Below are positions 21,438 through 32,530 of a stretch of 64,000 bases of DNA, one piece after another (the stretch's first letter is position 1; every line of letters starts with the position of its first letter). Source of the DNA: Favolaschia claudopus. Its lineage: Eukaryota > Basidiomycota > Agaricomycetes > Agaricales > Mycenaceae. The DNA lies in NCBI GenBank assembly GCA_037176885.1, contig JAWWNJ010000004.1, positions 2,108,001 through 2,172,000 on the forward strand, in the 5' to 3' direction. A model generated the notes under the pieces. It searched no databases, was not told the DNA's origin, and saw only the letters and a list, made by a program, of their open reading frames with translations. The translations under genes and the position numbers were made by a program.

Positions 21438-23410
21438 CTACAGCGTTGAATGTGTATTCTCTTTGTCCTCCACCTTGCCCTCTTGAATGATTCCCTCAAC
21501 CAAGGGACGTAAATCCCCATTCCAACCCGTTGCCGGCAAGGGAAAAGACGCCAGATGAGCTTTCAATGTATGAATGAGAGCTCCGGAGTACACCTTGGAG
21601 CCAAACCGACGCGGACGCTCATTACAAGGATGGCGTGTGTCCGGTGCTTCATAAGGAGTGGAGTCGAGAATCTAGACCACCTGAATCAGCCTGGTAGCAG
21701 CCCTAGAACAAGCAAATCACTTACCGGTCGATAATACTCGCTTCGAGTTTCAAGATGTGCCGGTGAGTGTTTTTCGTAATGCTGTACCAACAAGGGAAGC
21801 GCGTGAGAAAGGATTTGGCGCGGTATAGTGATGCGAATCTTTGCGCTGGGTGGACCAGTGCCTTCGCAAAAGGCGGCCACAATGGGAGCAACAAAAACTT
21901 CGACTTTGAAAGCTGTACGAGAACGTCCGCATATTGAAAGAAATGAGGACAGAGGCGGTATGGCTTCGTTGACCATGTCTTGCAGAAGATGCGCCTGCAA
22001 GAGTTCCATCTCATTGCATGGCTCAAAAAATATAGATTCCTTAGAGGTGTAGAATAGGATGCGAGAATAACAATAACACACCTCAGAAAGGCGCCTCACA
22101 CATATGGCGGTGATGAACGCGATCAGGAACCCAGATGGAATAGAGGCTACAGATCTCCATTGAAAATACCGCCCCCACAATCTGCGGAGCGAAGTGAGGT
22201 CAGGAGCCCTGGGGATCCAGAGTGCTGCATCGCAAGAGGTGGGAAAGGAGGGGGTGTCACCAACGTAGAGGTGAACGGTGTTGATATCTGGAAATGCGTC
22301 GGACACATCCGCAATGATTTCCGATGTCTTGTTGGCCCGAACGAGCTCTTCGCGCAGCTCAGGACGCCACAGGATCAAATACGCAGCCAACTCTGGAGGG
22401 GACAGAGTTTGCGCTGCCAGCAACAGGGTGTCGCCTAAGCCGCACAGCGCCAATGTATACGCAATTGATTCAGTGCATCCGGCAAGGCCCTGGAAATTGT
22501 CAATACAAGATGTACACCAAGTAAAAACATGACGCACGTCGTTATACCTTCCTCCCATTAGCAGACAAAACAGTAGAAGGCCGCCTCGCGATAAATAGGT
22601 ACACTTGTGAATGTTTTTGGACGTATAGATAGCAGCCTCGCTGTAATCGTCCTCCTGTGGGCTTTGAGCAGTCAGCATAATTTACAGGAGCAACTGTGAA
22701 TACAACACCAACCTATAAACGACATGAGTGGCTCCCAAAACAAACGCTTCCGCCTCGATGGTAAATATCAAGTCCAAGGCACCTGTTCGGTTGAGGCACG
22801 CAAGCTCTATCACAATATCTCCCTCAGCCTGAATGATTGTCAGTATAAAGGGATTAGATATCATTGACAATACATACAAGACGAGAATAAAAACCAAATG
22901 CCTGGACCAAAGAGTGGAAAGGACCAGCCAGTGGATGCCGCGTTGCTGGTACATCGAAGAAAAAGACGGCGGTGACGGATAATCCAAATATACGACACAG
23001 TCGGCAGCAAATATCATTGAGAGTGATATTCGGCTCGGATAGCCAGGTGCTGAGAGAAGCGAATGAATAAATTGTTAAGCCCAGTCTGCTATCACTTACG
23101 TGGCATCGATACCAATACGGAGGGAGAGAATCCCGTTGCGATTGGGGACAAACCCCTCCATGATGGTGAGATGCTTCAAAGCCCGCCGCCGAACTGCGGG
23201 CTCCAGTATCTATACATTGTCAGCATAACAATCAAAGTCTGAGAGGGGGAGAGCTGCTCGTACCAGCCAGAGTTCATCCATGCTCAGTGGTGGTGTGAGG
23301 AGAAAGACTTCAAGACTTCTCCTATTCCAATCCCGATTCGGCAGTCTCCATTTCCGCCCCGTCAAAAGACGAAGAGTCGTCAAGCCGCCCCATGGTGTCA
23401 CGGAGCGCAT
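21438..23410 (-). CDS. XPG/FEN1/GEN1-fold (PIN-like) protein, copy A, intact
   Basis: Eight exons (23410-23264, 23209-23100, 23049-22878, 22828-22713, 22661-22538, 22489-22082, 22039-21725 and 21671-21438) sum to 1626 nt, giving 541 aa. The N-region has LRIGIDATTWL and VFFFDVP, like the first acidic residues of structure-specific nucleases. The I-region reads EGDIVIELACLNRTGALD, then IEAEAFVLGAT. The helix-hairpin-helix-like part reads LSRGGLLLFCLLMGGRYND and GLAGCTESIAYTLALCGLGD. The order and spacing match the Agaricomycete XPG/GEN1-like family. Several metal-binding acidic positions are changed: one Glu of the I-region to Val, Asp to Glu twice, and GGDY to GGRY. The fold is clear; nuclease activity is doubtful. 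The gene ends 99 bp upstream of the recombinase start. Confidence 0.8.
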
Positions 23411-24027
23411 TTAGGTGCGCAACGAAGGCTCCCATGACCGCTAGGAAAGTGTCGGAGCAAGCTTCCTATGAGAATGGAAATAAATGGGACATGTCGCAGC
23501 ATTGGCTGTTATCTAATTAGTTTCCAGTCAATTCGGCGAATGTTCAAGTACGCACCATGCAACGCAAACTCTGGATTACTGAAATGGTTGTCCGTCTACC
23601 TCAAACTGGTTATTTCACGGCGATCGGTGTCACGGAATGCACGTAGGTGCAAAACGAAGGCTCCCGAAACCGGCTGCATTTGGAGGTGGCAAAGGAGACA
23701 TGCGCGTGTCATTGAGCGCGATGAGATAGCTCAGAATCAGGAGCTAAAAAGAAGAAGGATTAGCAAAGAAAGCATCCAGTTGAACAAGATTCAAACCTTC
23801 CAGTGGCAGAGATTGAATGATTCAATTGAGGATCTCGTGAGTTGGGTCCGGATTTGTCTTATATCAACCCAGATTTGTGAAGATTGCAACGGAGTGTACC
23901 GCAGCACACAACAAAGGTTTCCGAGTAGAGATTGAGCCGGGTGGCAGGGTGATATACAAGTTGTCGCCGAATCATGGTAGGTGGCGGGAGGAAAACAGTG
24001 ACTTCCTTTTTGGGATGTGACTCAACA

Positions 24028-24275
24028 ACGCGTGTCGCGTTGACGCGTTTTCGCGTCCACTTCGCCGTGGAGTTTACCGGCTCGTTCCCAGACCCTCACG
24101 CCACCTTTTGTACGCGTGAAACCACGTGAGACGCGTCGAAATTTGGCTGCATGTGGCCAAAACTCGTCGCGTCGAGGTCGGTATTATTTTGGCGTTTTTA
24201 ACACTGTGCAGGATTTCATTGTATCAACTCTTATGCTGCGACACAAATTTTGTTCAGAACGCGTGAAAAACGCGT
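24028..24275. promoter_or_regulatory. Cluster of six ACGCGT (MCB) motifs, copy A
   Basis: Exact ACGCGT palindromes start at 24028, 24043, 24112, 24131, 24259 and 24270. A TTTTGGCG (E2F-like) motif lies at about 24187. In fungi ACGCGT is the site of the MBF (Mbp1/Swi6-type) G1/S transcription factor. The cluster lies 620-870 bp upstream of the XPG-like start codon. Confidence 0.55.
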
Positions 24276-24511
24276 TAATTGTTCCATCTTCAACTTTTCT
24301 CAATCCGGGTCAGCAAGTTTCGGGGGCAGCTGTGTGCCACATTGCATCGCTGGGTGCTGCAAATATAGTAGAAGCCTGTACTGCGGCTGCTGGCGTTAGG
24401 GGTGTTAGGTACGGGTAGGATAAGACCAAAGCTTCAGAGAAAAGTGAGCACAAAGCGCTGTCCTGGGCGCGGGGGAGGCAAATAAGCAAGTAAGTGCTTA
24501 TTTCAAATCAG

Positions 24512-24543
24512 TTTACCGTAAAATGATCTTGATTTACGGTAAA
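24512..24543. repeat. Inverted repeat TTTACCGTAAA / TTTACGGTAAA, copy A
   Basis: Perfect 11-bp arms with a 10-bp spacer. The arm core (TTTACGG) recurs inside both element ends, which suggests a binding site for the recombinase or another element protein. The copy B equivalent is at 32766-32797. Confidence 0.6.
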
Positions 24544-26940
24544 ATACGTCCCACGTGACAGTCGCGCGCCGCAATTTACGCGCCAATAACGCGCGTTTGG
24601 CGGCCCCGCAGCGCATTTTGAGAACTAGGGTATGTCTCTAGCATACATACACTTGATTCCACGCCCACTAACCACTAATTTTCCTCTCAGCACCGTCTCA
24701 GTAAATTGATTATGTGCACTAAGTCGATTTCGAAGTTTCACTACACAGGCTTTGCACTGTGCAGACCCATCTGCCTTGGTTGCAGTAGATGTGTACGTCC
24801 AATCTATTGAGCATATCTTACTACAAATAAGGTAGAGTTAGGGCACCGGGTCCGTATTGGTATGTACAAGTTCTTATTTGGGACATTTGTGCATCAGTGG
24901 AAGAATGTGTCGAGAGGCGGCAACGGCAGCAGGAAATGGCGAGAATCAGAGGCCTGAAAGAGAGGAACAACACTCAGCTCATAATAAAGGCACAGAAATA
25001 GACAAGAGACTTACCATCAGCAGATATCATTTGTATAACAGTGTAGGGCGGAGCTGAAGGAAGACAGCCGTTGAACGGCAACACCGATACTTACAAGTGC
25101 AGGAGAAGGTGTTAAAAGTTTTGATTCATCTGCAGGTGCATTTATTCCGCCGCTTCCGCCGTCGAAAAACAAAAGAACGTACTCAATTTTGATTTGAGGG
25201 CTGCTTTCCAGTTGGTTGCTGCCCGTAGCGCAACGTTGGATGAAGTTGCAGTCGGCCGTGTTGGTGTAGAGGGCGGGGGGTGGTACGGCGTGTTCGAGGA
25301 GAGTCGGATTTAGGGCGGTGGGTTTGCGAGACCTAAGACGGCGGAAGGGGCAGATGGGGTATGAGGTGTGGGTACAGTGGTGGCGGCTGCGGCTGCGGCG
25401 GCGGGTGCGGGTGCGGGTAAGATGATGGATGTAGAAGAGTGGAAGACTAGGGAGACGGCAGTGTCGTTAGCATGGTGCGGGAGGTAGGGAGAGAGAACGG
25501 CGGGACAAAACCTTTTCTCCTTATGTCCTACTTTTCTGTAGTGCGAGTTACGCAGACGACAGCTGCAGCAGGGCGTGGTGGAGGTGAACTCTGTGGGTGC
25601 GGGTTGTTTGGCTGGTGAAGACAAAGGCAGGGTGGCGGGTTTGAGATAGGTGGACAAGCTAACTAGATGTTGTTAGTGCAGATAACGGAAAAGACAGCGG
25701 CGACGAACGTGTGTCGCTGCTGTGTCGCTAAGCAGATGGAGGTGCGGTAGGTGTGTGAAAACAGCGAGGCTGGGTAACCCGGCAACTTTTGTGTGTGTCG
25801 AAGTTGGGGGAGTTGCCAAGAAGACTTGGAGAGGCGGCGCTGTAGTAGGGAGAGGTTGAAAGAGTGGGGAGAGCGCAGCTGAAGGGAAGGGGATGAGGTG
25901 AAGAAAGAGGTAAACCAAAAACAGCCACGCACATTGACGCGTGTGCGGACGTGCTGCGTGGCGACTGCATCTCATCGCATGTAGTATTTTGAGTGGCGGA
26001 GCGAGCAACTGAAAATAGTTCAGTTTATACAAAACAACATAAACCCGAGAGAGACAGACGACATACATTGTGTTGGTAGCTGAGATGCACGACGAGTGCG
26101 ATCGTTCGGCGACGCTGTCCGGACTCACGAGCATAACAGCAGAGAGACAGCGTCCGGGGCGTACTGTTTGTGCTTTGGTTTGTACAAAACAATGTGAAAT
26201 GAGTGAAATACATACGCTTTTGTGAACACACCTAATTTGGGATAATGATTGAAAGGAGAGATGAATACGGCTGTTCAGCGATAATGGCTAGCTATCTAAA
26301 AGAAACGGGTATTTGGAGCGCCACAGGCTAGCTGTTACAACTTTAGTTCTAAGGGGAAGAGATGGAAATGAGGGAGATACATACTTTTTCTGATCTCCAG
26401 GTGGAGATGGCGAGAAATCTGCAAACACAGAATTGCGGCAAACGCGGCGATGGGTTCGAGCGTGTAGCTACATTGATGGCGTACCAGGGGACCTGTCTAC
26501 GCTTGGGTTCATGTAAACGAAGCAAGAAATTGGAAAGATACATACACAATTGTCCCGATTTTGGGGCGGTTACCGAATGAGAGTGGACACAGCTATCAAA
26601 GGTGTAGACAGCAACAATGGAGTAGTGAACGTTGTCGGAAGCACCTGGGGATGGCGAGTAGGCGGTAGGGAGCGGCAGGAGAGAAGCGCGAGAAGAGGGC
26701 GGCGGCGAGACACAGTGTGCGAGGGTTTTTTTAAGCAAATCCGAATTTTGATTCTCTTCAGCTCGATTCTCCGATTCTCTAAGCTCTTCAGATTGATGGT
26801 GGCTCCGACCCGACAGAGAGAGGGCATGCGCATGCGCGCACGCGTCGTTTGTCTGCTTACGGTGGTGGTGGGAGGAGCGAGACCGGGGATCAAACGCGCT
26901 GATCGAATTGATCCAGCGCTGATGATGCTGTCCCGGGCAC

Positions 26941-26963
26941 CGGTAAATCGCCACGATTTACCG
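26941..26963. repeat. Palindrome CGGTAAATCG-CCA-CGATTTACCG near right end, copy A
   Basis: Perfect 10-bp arms with a 3-bp spacer, 30 bp from the element edge. It is followed by CCGTAAATTAAGGTAAAT, which repeats the GTAAAT core twice more before GTACTTA. The copy B equivalent is at 35195-35217. Confidence 0.65.
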
Positions 26964-26992
26964 TGCATTTCCGTAAATTAAGGTAAATAAAG

Positions 26993-26999
26993 GTACTTA
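26993..26999. repeat. GTACTTA, junction of copies A and B
   Basis: The A/B junction carries one copy of the 7-bp site, as expected if a circular form integrated into the end of a resident copy. Confidence 0.75.
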
Positions 27000-27317
27000 T
27001 GTTTTTTGTTTTACGGGCTTTGATCCTGCCGGCCTGTCAATGATGCCATCAACCGCGTCCCCTTTGGGCGTGTTTGATGCCCGGCCTTCCTTAACGGGAA
27101 CAGGAACGTCTTGAGTCGGTTGCTGGTGCAGGAGGGAAGTCCTTAACACTTGAGGCTTGGGGGGACTGGGAACATATTCTTGATGCCTACTCTCAGACGA
27201 GGAAATAGTCTCTGACTGCTAATTTGTATGTACGGTACGGAATGACAAGGAGCTATTTATTAAATGGCAAGTCAAGAAAAAAAACCGACCAATAGCAGGT
27301 AAATTCGTGCAGCTAGA

Positions 27318-29591
27318 TTAATGGGCACTACCTCTCTTGCTCCGCCGCCCTACTGTTACTCCCCGAGCCTTGTTGCTCTCTCTAATAGCCTCAATGAGTT
27401 TCGAAATTCGTTTATGGGCCTCAGGGTATGCTTTGATGAATTCCGACTCGTTACGACCCAATCTGGGCAAGGGAAATAAGAACAATGACACTGGAGAAGG
27501 GGGTAACGTCGACTGACCTTTCGTACTCTTCAAAAATCAGTTTGCGCTGAGATCGCTTTGCCCCAGTGACCTTTCTCATCCCATCCGAGTACCACTCCCG
27601 CGGCCAATCCCGTAAAGCCTTCAAGCCCTGGTTCTCATCACCGTACTCCCACTGACGAACGGCATCCAGCCAGGCCCGGTCGCCCTTCTTCAGGTCGGGA
27701 ATAGCAACGCCAGCAAGAACTTCAACTTGCTCGGATATCGGAATGCGAGAATTGGGGCGGGAAGTTGTATTGGAGGTCGAAGCATTCGGAGGGGTGTTAC
27801 TCGGGGGGATTGGCTGGGTAGGTGCAGAAAGCAGGACTGGTGGTGAGGCAGGATGCGACAGCGGTGAGGGCGTAGCTCGACGATGGTGAGAAAGTGTAGC
27901 CTCGAGGCTGATGGCTTTCAGCTGTGCCATAATCTCGGCCGTCGTCGCGCGGAATTCTTGTGTGGTGACTGGCTTCACCTGCAGATGTTCTCCCATAAAA
28001 CTCTTGTCGACTTCGTGCTGTACAGGACACAGGGCATCGGCGTGCCCTGTCTCATAGCTTTGGAGAGAATCAAGAAGGTACTTCATCAGGGTATCAACCT
28101 AAACAAGGTCACCGTCCGAGATTCAGTTATCATCCTATTTGGGAATAGTTGGAGACTTACATGTTCGCCGATTGCCCATCCGCCCCACCACCGAACAATA
28201 TTTAAAGACCACCGCTTTCCCAAAGGTGCGAACATGAACCTGTACTGCGCTCCGCCACGACGAAAGCTGTGAGTCGTATACGTTTTCTTGAGTCCTGCTC
28301 CCACCGTGAATTCGGTAATGAGATCCTGGCACATCTGCAGAGTCATTTCTCGCTTCGGGTGAATAGTTCCGTTTGTTGCAATGTAAGGGAATATATAATC
28401 GTCTGGCTGAAGTTTGCGTCCGAGGCAAAGCTCGTAGAACGGCAGCCAGACAAGCAGATACTGGTACATGTCAAGAGCGGGAAGGTCCGGTTGTCCGTAG
28501 ATGTTATATTCATTGCCTAACCCATTGTGAGTGCTGTGACTTAGGCGATCATAGTTAAATACTGACTCTCTCGCGTTCCATCGTAGCCTTGCTTGTGCTG
28601 CCAACCTTTTCGGCCATCCAAGAAAACCTTGAAGTAGGGATGATTGAATGGTAAGGGCGTGACACAATTCAAAGTGAGGTCTCGCATCTGGAGGCCACAA
28701 AGCTCGAAGTTCCTGGCAGATCGCATTCAGCAGACACTCGGAATAATTATACTGAATTAACAGCACCTTGTCCAAAGTGTGAACCCGCTCGACGCAAACC
28801 CGCGCATCAAACCATGCTTCAAAAGTAAAATTCGCTCTGCCAGAACAGTGGGTGCAATGCCGGCTTTTGTGGCTTCCACAAGCTTTGCCGTTGGGCAAAC
28901 AGACTCTGACCAGTTCATTAGGCAAGTCATATCTTCAACGGACATGGCCTCGGCGTGGTTTCTTGTTGCAGCCGCGCCCTTTTCTCCGTCACGAATTTTG
29001 ATAATTTTGACAAGACTTTTCACAATTCCGGCGCGCGCGGGGACAGCCAGTGACTTTATTGGTTTCGTCATTCCAATGGTACTCCCCTGCATATTTATCG
29101 CCGTCCCTGACAAATTAGCAGTCAGAAACGAAATATTCAGCGAACAAGCAGCAATAAAGAGGTCCGTACATATTATCCCAATACTTTGCATACGCACCAT
29201 GGATTCCATCAGCGGTACTTTTCCCGAGGCCTTCTACAAGACACTTTTGGGTAATGAACATCTCCAGAGCGATGGCTGAATGCTGATTCGGTGGCTTGGA
29301 GAACGCCTTGGCCAATAAATCTGTGTCAATCCCTTGCTCGCAAACCCAATCAGGATCTTTCTCCCTTCTTTGCCTGCGCTCTTCAACTACGGCGGCCAGA
29401 AACTCATCGCCTCTTGCCAGGTAGCCTCCATAGGCCTTGGTAGTGTTCTCCGCATTGGTATATTTTGCGCGGGCATCCCTAGTATTTTGCGCTAATGTCT
29501 GACCGGTCACAGATTGCTTTTCTGAGTCTTTTTTCTTTCTTCCACCGGATTTCTTCCCTTCAGCGGAGGTATTCTTGCTTGTGCGAGCCAT
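27318..29591 (-). CDS. Tyrosine recombinase, copy B (different frameshift)
   Basis: Same gene and splice pattern as in copy A, offset by about 8253 bp. Exon 4 is in frame here, so RWWGGW, the following intron and the Tyr-containing LMKYLLD all read correctly. Exon 2 instead carries one extra G at about 29040, in the CCCC run after TGC, and breaks the frame about 20 residues into that exon. As sequenced, each copy is broken at a different place and neither gives a full-length enzyme. Confidence 0.8.
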
Positions 29592-29690
29592 TAGAAAGAT
29601 AATAAGATAGAGATGGTAGAGTAGAATGTAAGAAGCAAAGACAAAATGTGTTTAGGGGTACATTATAAATTGACTACCATATCCGGAAGA

Positions 29691-31664
29691 CTACAGCGTT
29701 GAATGTGTATTCTCTTTGTCCTCCACCTTGCCCTCTTGAATGATTCCCTCAACCAAGGGACGTAAATCCCCATTCCAACCCGTTGCCGGCAAGGGAAAAG
29801 ACGCCAGATGAGCTTTCAATGTATGAATGAGAGCTCCGGAGTACACCTTGGAGCCAAACCGACGCGGACGCTCATTACAAGGATGGCGTGTGTCCGGTGC
29901 TTCATAAGGAGTGGAGTCGAGAATCTAGACCACCTGAATCAGCCTGGTAGCAGCCCTAGAACAAGCAAATCACTTACCGGTCGATAATACTCGCTTCGAG
30001 TTTCAAGATGTGCCGGTGAGTGTTTTTCGTAATGCTGTACCAACAAGGGAAGCGCGTGAGAAAGGATTTGGCGCGGTATAGTGATGCGAATCTTTGCGCT
30101 GGGTGGACCAGTGCCTTCGCAAAAGGCGGCCACAATGGGAGCAACAAAAACTTCGACTTTGAAAGCTGTACGAGAACGTCCGCATATTGAAAGAAATGAG
30201 GACAGAGGCGGTATGGCTTCGTTGACCATGTCTTGCAGAAGATGCGCCTGCAAGAGTTCCATCTCATTGCATGGCTCAAAAAATATAGATTCCTTAGAGG
30301 TGTAGAATAGGATGCGAGAATAACAATAACACACCTCAGAAAGGCGCCTCACACATATGGCGGTGATGAACGCGATCAGGAACCCAGATGGAATAGAGGC
30401 TACAGATCTCCATTGAAAATACCGCCCCCACAATCTGCGGAGCGAAGTGAGGTCAGGAGCCCTGGGGATCCAGAGTGCTGCATCGCAAGAGGTGGGAAAG
30501 GAGGGGGGTGTCACCAACGTAGAGGTGAACGGTGTTGATATCTGGAAATGCGTCGGACACATCCGCAATGATTTCCGATGTCTTGTTGGCCCGAACGAGC
30601 TCTTCGCGCAGCTCAGGACGCCACAGGATCAAATACGCAGCCAACTCTGGAGGGGACAGAGTTTGCGCTGCCAGCAACAGGGTGTCGCCTAAGCCGCACA
30701 GCGCCAATGTATACGCAATTGATTCAGTGCATCCGGCAAGGCCCTGGAAATTGTCAATACAAGATGTACACCAAGTAAAAACATGACGCACGTCGTTATA
30801 CCTTCCTCCCATTAGCAGACAAAACAGTAGAAGGCCGCCTCGCGATAAATAGGTACACTTGTGAATGTTTTTGGACGTATAGATAGCAGCCTCGCTGTAA
30901 TCGTCCTCCTGTGGGCTTTGAGCAGTCAGCATAATTTACAGGAGCAACTGTGAATACAACACCAACCTATAAACGACATGAGTGGCTCCCAAAACAAACG
31001 CTTCCGCCTCGATGGTAAATATCAAGTCCAAGGCACCTGTTCGGTTGAGGCACGCAAGCTCTATCACAATATCTCCCTCAGCCTGAATGATTGTCAGTAT
31101 AAAGGGATTAGATATCATTGACAATACATACAAGACGAGAATAAAAACCAAATGCCTGGACCAAAGAGTGGAAAGGACCAGCCAGTGGATGCCGCGTTGC
31201 TGGTACATCGAAGAAAAAGACGGCGGTGACGGATAATCCAAATATACGACACAGTCGGCAGCAAATATCATTGAGAGTGATATTCGGCTCGGATAGCCAG
31301 GTGCTGAGAGAAGCGAATGAATAAATTGTTAAGCCCAGTCTGCTATCACTTACGTGGCATCGATACCAATACGGAGGGAGAGAATCCCGTTGCGATTGGG
31401 GACAAACCCCTCCATGATGGTGAGATGCTTCAAAGCCCGCCGCCGAACTGCGGGCTCCAGTATCTATACATTGTCAGCATAACAATCAAAGTCTGAGAGG
31501 GGGAGAGCTGCTCGTACCAGCCAGAGTTCATCCATGCTCAGTGGTGGTGTGAGGAGAAAGACTTCAAGACTTCTCCTATTCCAATCCCGATTCGGCAGTC
31601 TCCATTTCCGCCCCGTCAAAAGACGAAGAGTCGTCAAGCCGCCCCATGGTGTCACGGAGCGCAT
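29691..31664 (-). CDS. XPG/FEN1/GEN1-fold protein, copy B (frameshifted)
   Basis: Same eight-exon gene as in copy A. Exon 6 has one extra G in the GGGGGG run at about 30500, just after the DTP residues, so the frame is lost for the C-terminal 45 percent. Upstream and downstream exons are otherwise identical in the parts compared. The break may be a real pseudogenisation or a homopolymer sequencing error. Confidence 0.75.
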
Positions 31665-32282
31665 TTAGGTGCGCAACGAAGGCTCCCATGACCGCTAGGA
31701 AAGTGTCGGAGCAAGCTTCCTATGAGAATGGAAATAAATGGGACATGTCGCAGCATTGGCTGTTATCTAATTAGTTTCCAGTCAATTCGGCGAATGTTCA
31801 AGTACGCACCATGCAACGCAAACTCTGGATTACTGAAATGGTTGGTCCGTCTACCTCAAACTGGTTATTTCACGGCGATCGGTGTCACGGAATGCACGTA
31901 GGTGCAAAACGAAGGCTCCCGAAACCGGCTGCATTTGGAGGTGGCAAAGGAGACATGCGCGTGTCATTGAGCGCGATGAGATAGCTCAGAATCAGGAGCT
32001 AAAAAGAAGAAGGATTAGCAAAGAAAGCATCCAGTTGAACAAGATTCAAACCTTCCAGTGGCAGAGATTGAATGATTCAATTGAGGATCTCGTGAGTTGG
32101 GTCCGGATTTGTCTTATATCAACCCAGATTTGTGAAGATTGCAACGGAGTGTACCGCAGCACACAACAAAGGTTTCCGAGTAGAGATTGAGCCGGGTGGC
32201 AGGGTGATATACAAGTTGTCGCCGAATCATGGTAGGTGGCGGGAGGAAAACAGTGACTTCCTTTTTGGGATGTGACTCAACA

Positions 32283-32530
32283 ACGCGTGTCGCGTTGACG
32301 CGTTTTCGCGTCCACTTCGCCGTGGAGTTTACCGGCTCGTTCCCAGACCCTCACGCCACCTTTTGTACGCGTGAAACCACGTGAGACGCGTCGAAATTTG
32401 GCTGCATGTGGCCAAAACTCGTCGCGTCGAGGTCGGTATTATTTTGGCGTTTTTAACACTGTGCAGGATTTCATTGTATCAACTCTTATGCTGCGACACA
32501 AATTTTGTTCAGAACGCGTGAAAAACGCGT
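32283..32530. promoter_or_regulatory. Cluster of six ACGCGT (MCB) motifs, copy B
   Basis: Same cluster in copy B, first motif at 32283 and last at 32525-32530. Confidence 0.55.

Larger units (their letters stand above)
23411..26940. other. 3.5-kb right part of copy A without a recognised gene
   Basis: Upstream of the XPG-like gene lie the MCB cluster, the 24512 palindrome, and then 24.7-26.9 kb of C/T-rich minus-strand sequence. That sequence has many splice-like signals (repeated GTATGTAT and CAG pairs) and open stretches up to 201 codons, one with an Ala/Pro-rich run at about 25380. A third, heavily spliced minus-strand gene or a long spliced leader is possible, but I could not build a consistent frame. 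Copy B has the same region at 31665-35194. Confidence 0.4.
18739..26992 (-). mobile_element. Crypton-like tyrosine-recombinase element, copy A
   Basis: 8254-bp unit repeated head to tail immediately to the right. Both genes read on the minus strand: a tyrosine recombinase (19065-21338) and, just upstream of it, an XPG-fold protein (21438-23410). It lacks long terminal inverted repeats. Its edges are marked by the 7-bp GTACTTA that recurs at the junction and at the far end. TTTACGG-type motifs lie inside both ends (18755-18763 and 26972-26978). The recombinase gene has a +1 frameshift in exon 4, while the XPG-fold gene is intact. The edges are confirmed by the related element-free site at about 43440. 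Confidence 0.85.

Noticed and set aside
26349..26981. Paired sense and antisense frames of 132-201 codons in the element (also in copy B)
   Set aside because: Both strands are open because the sequence is C/T-biased; no motif, no consistent splice chain. Kept only as part of the unexplained region.
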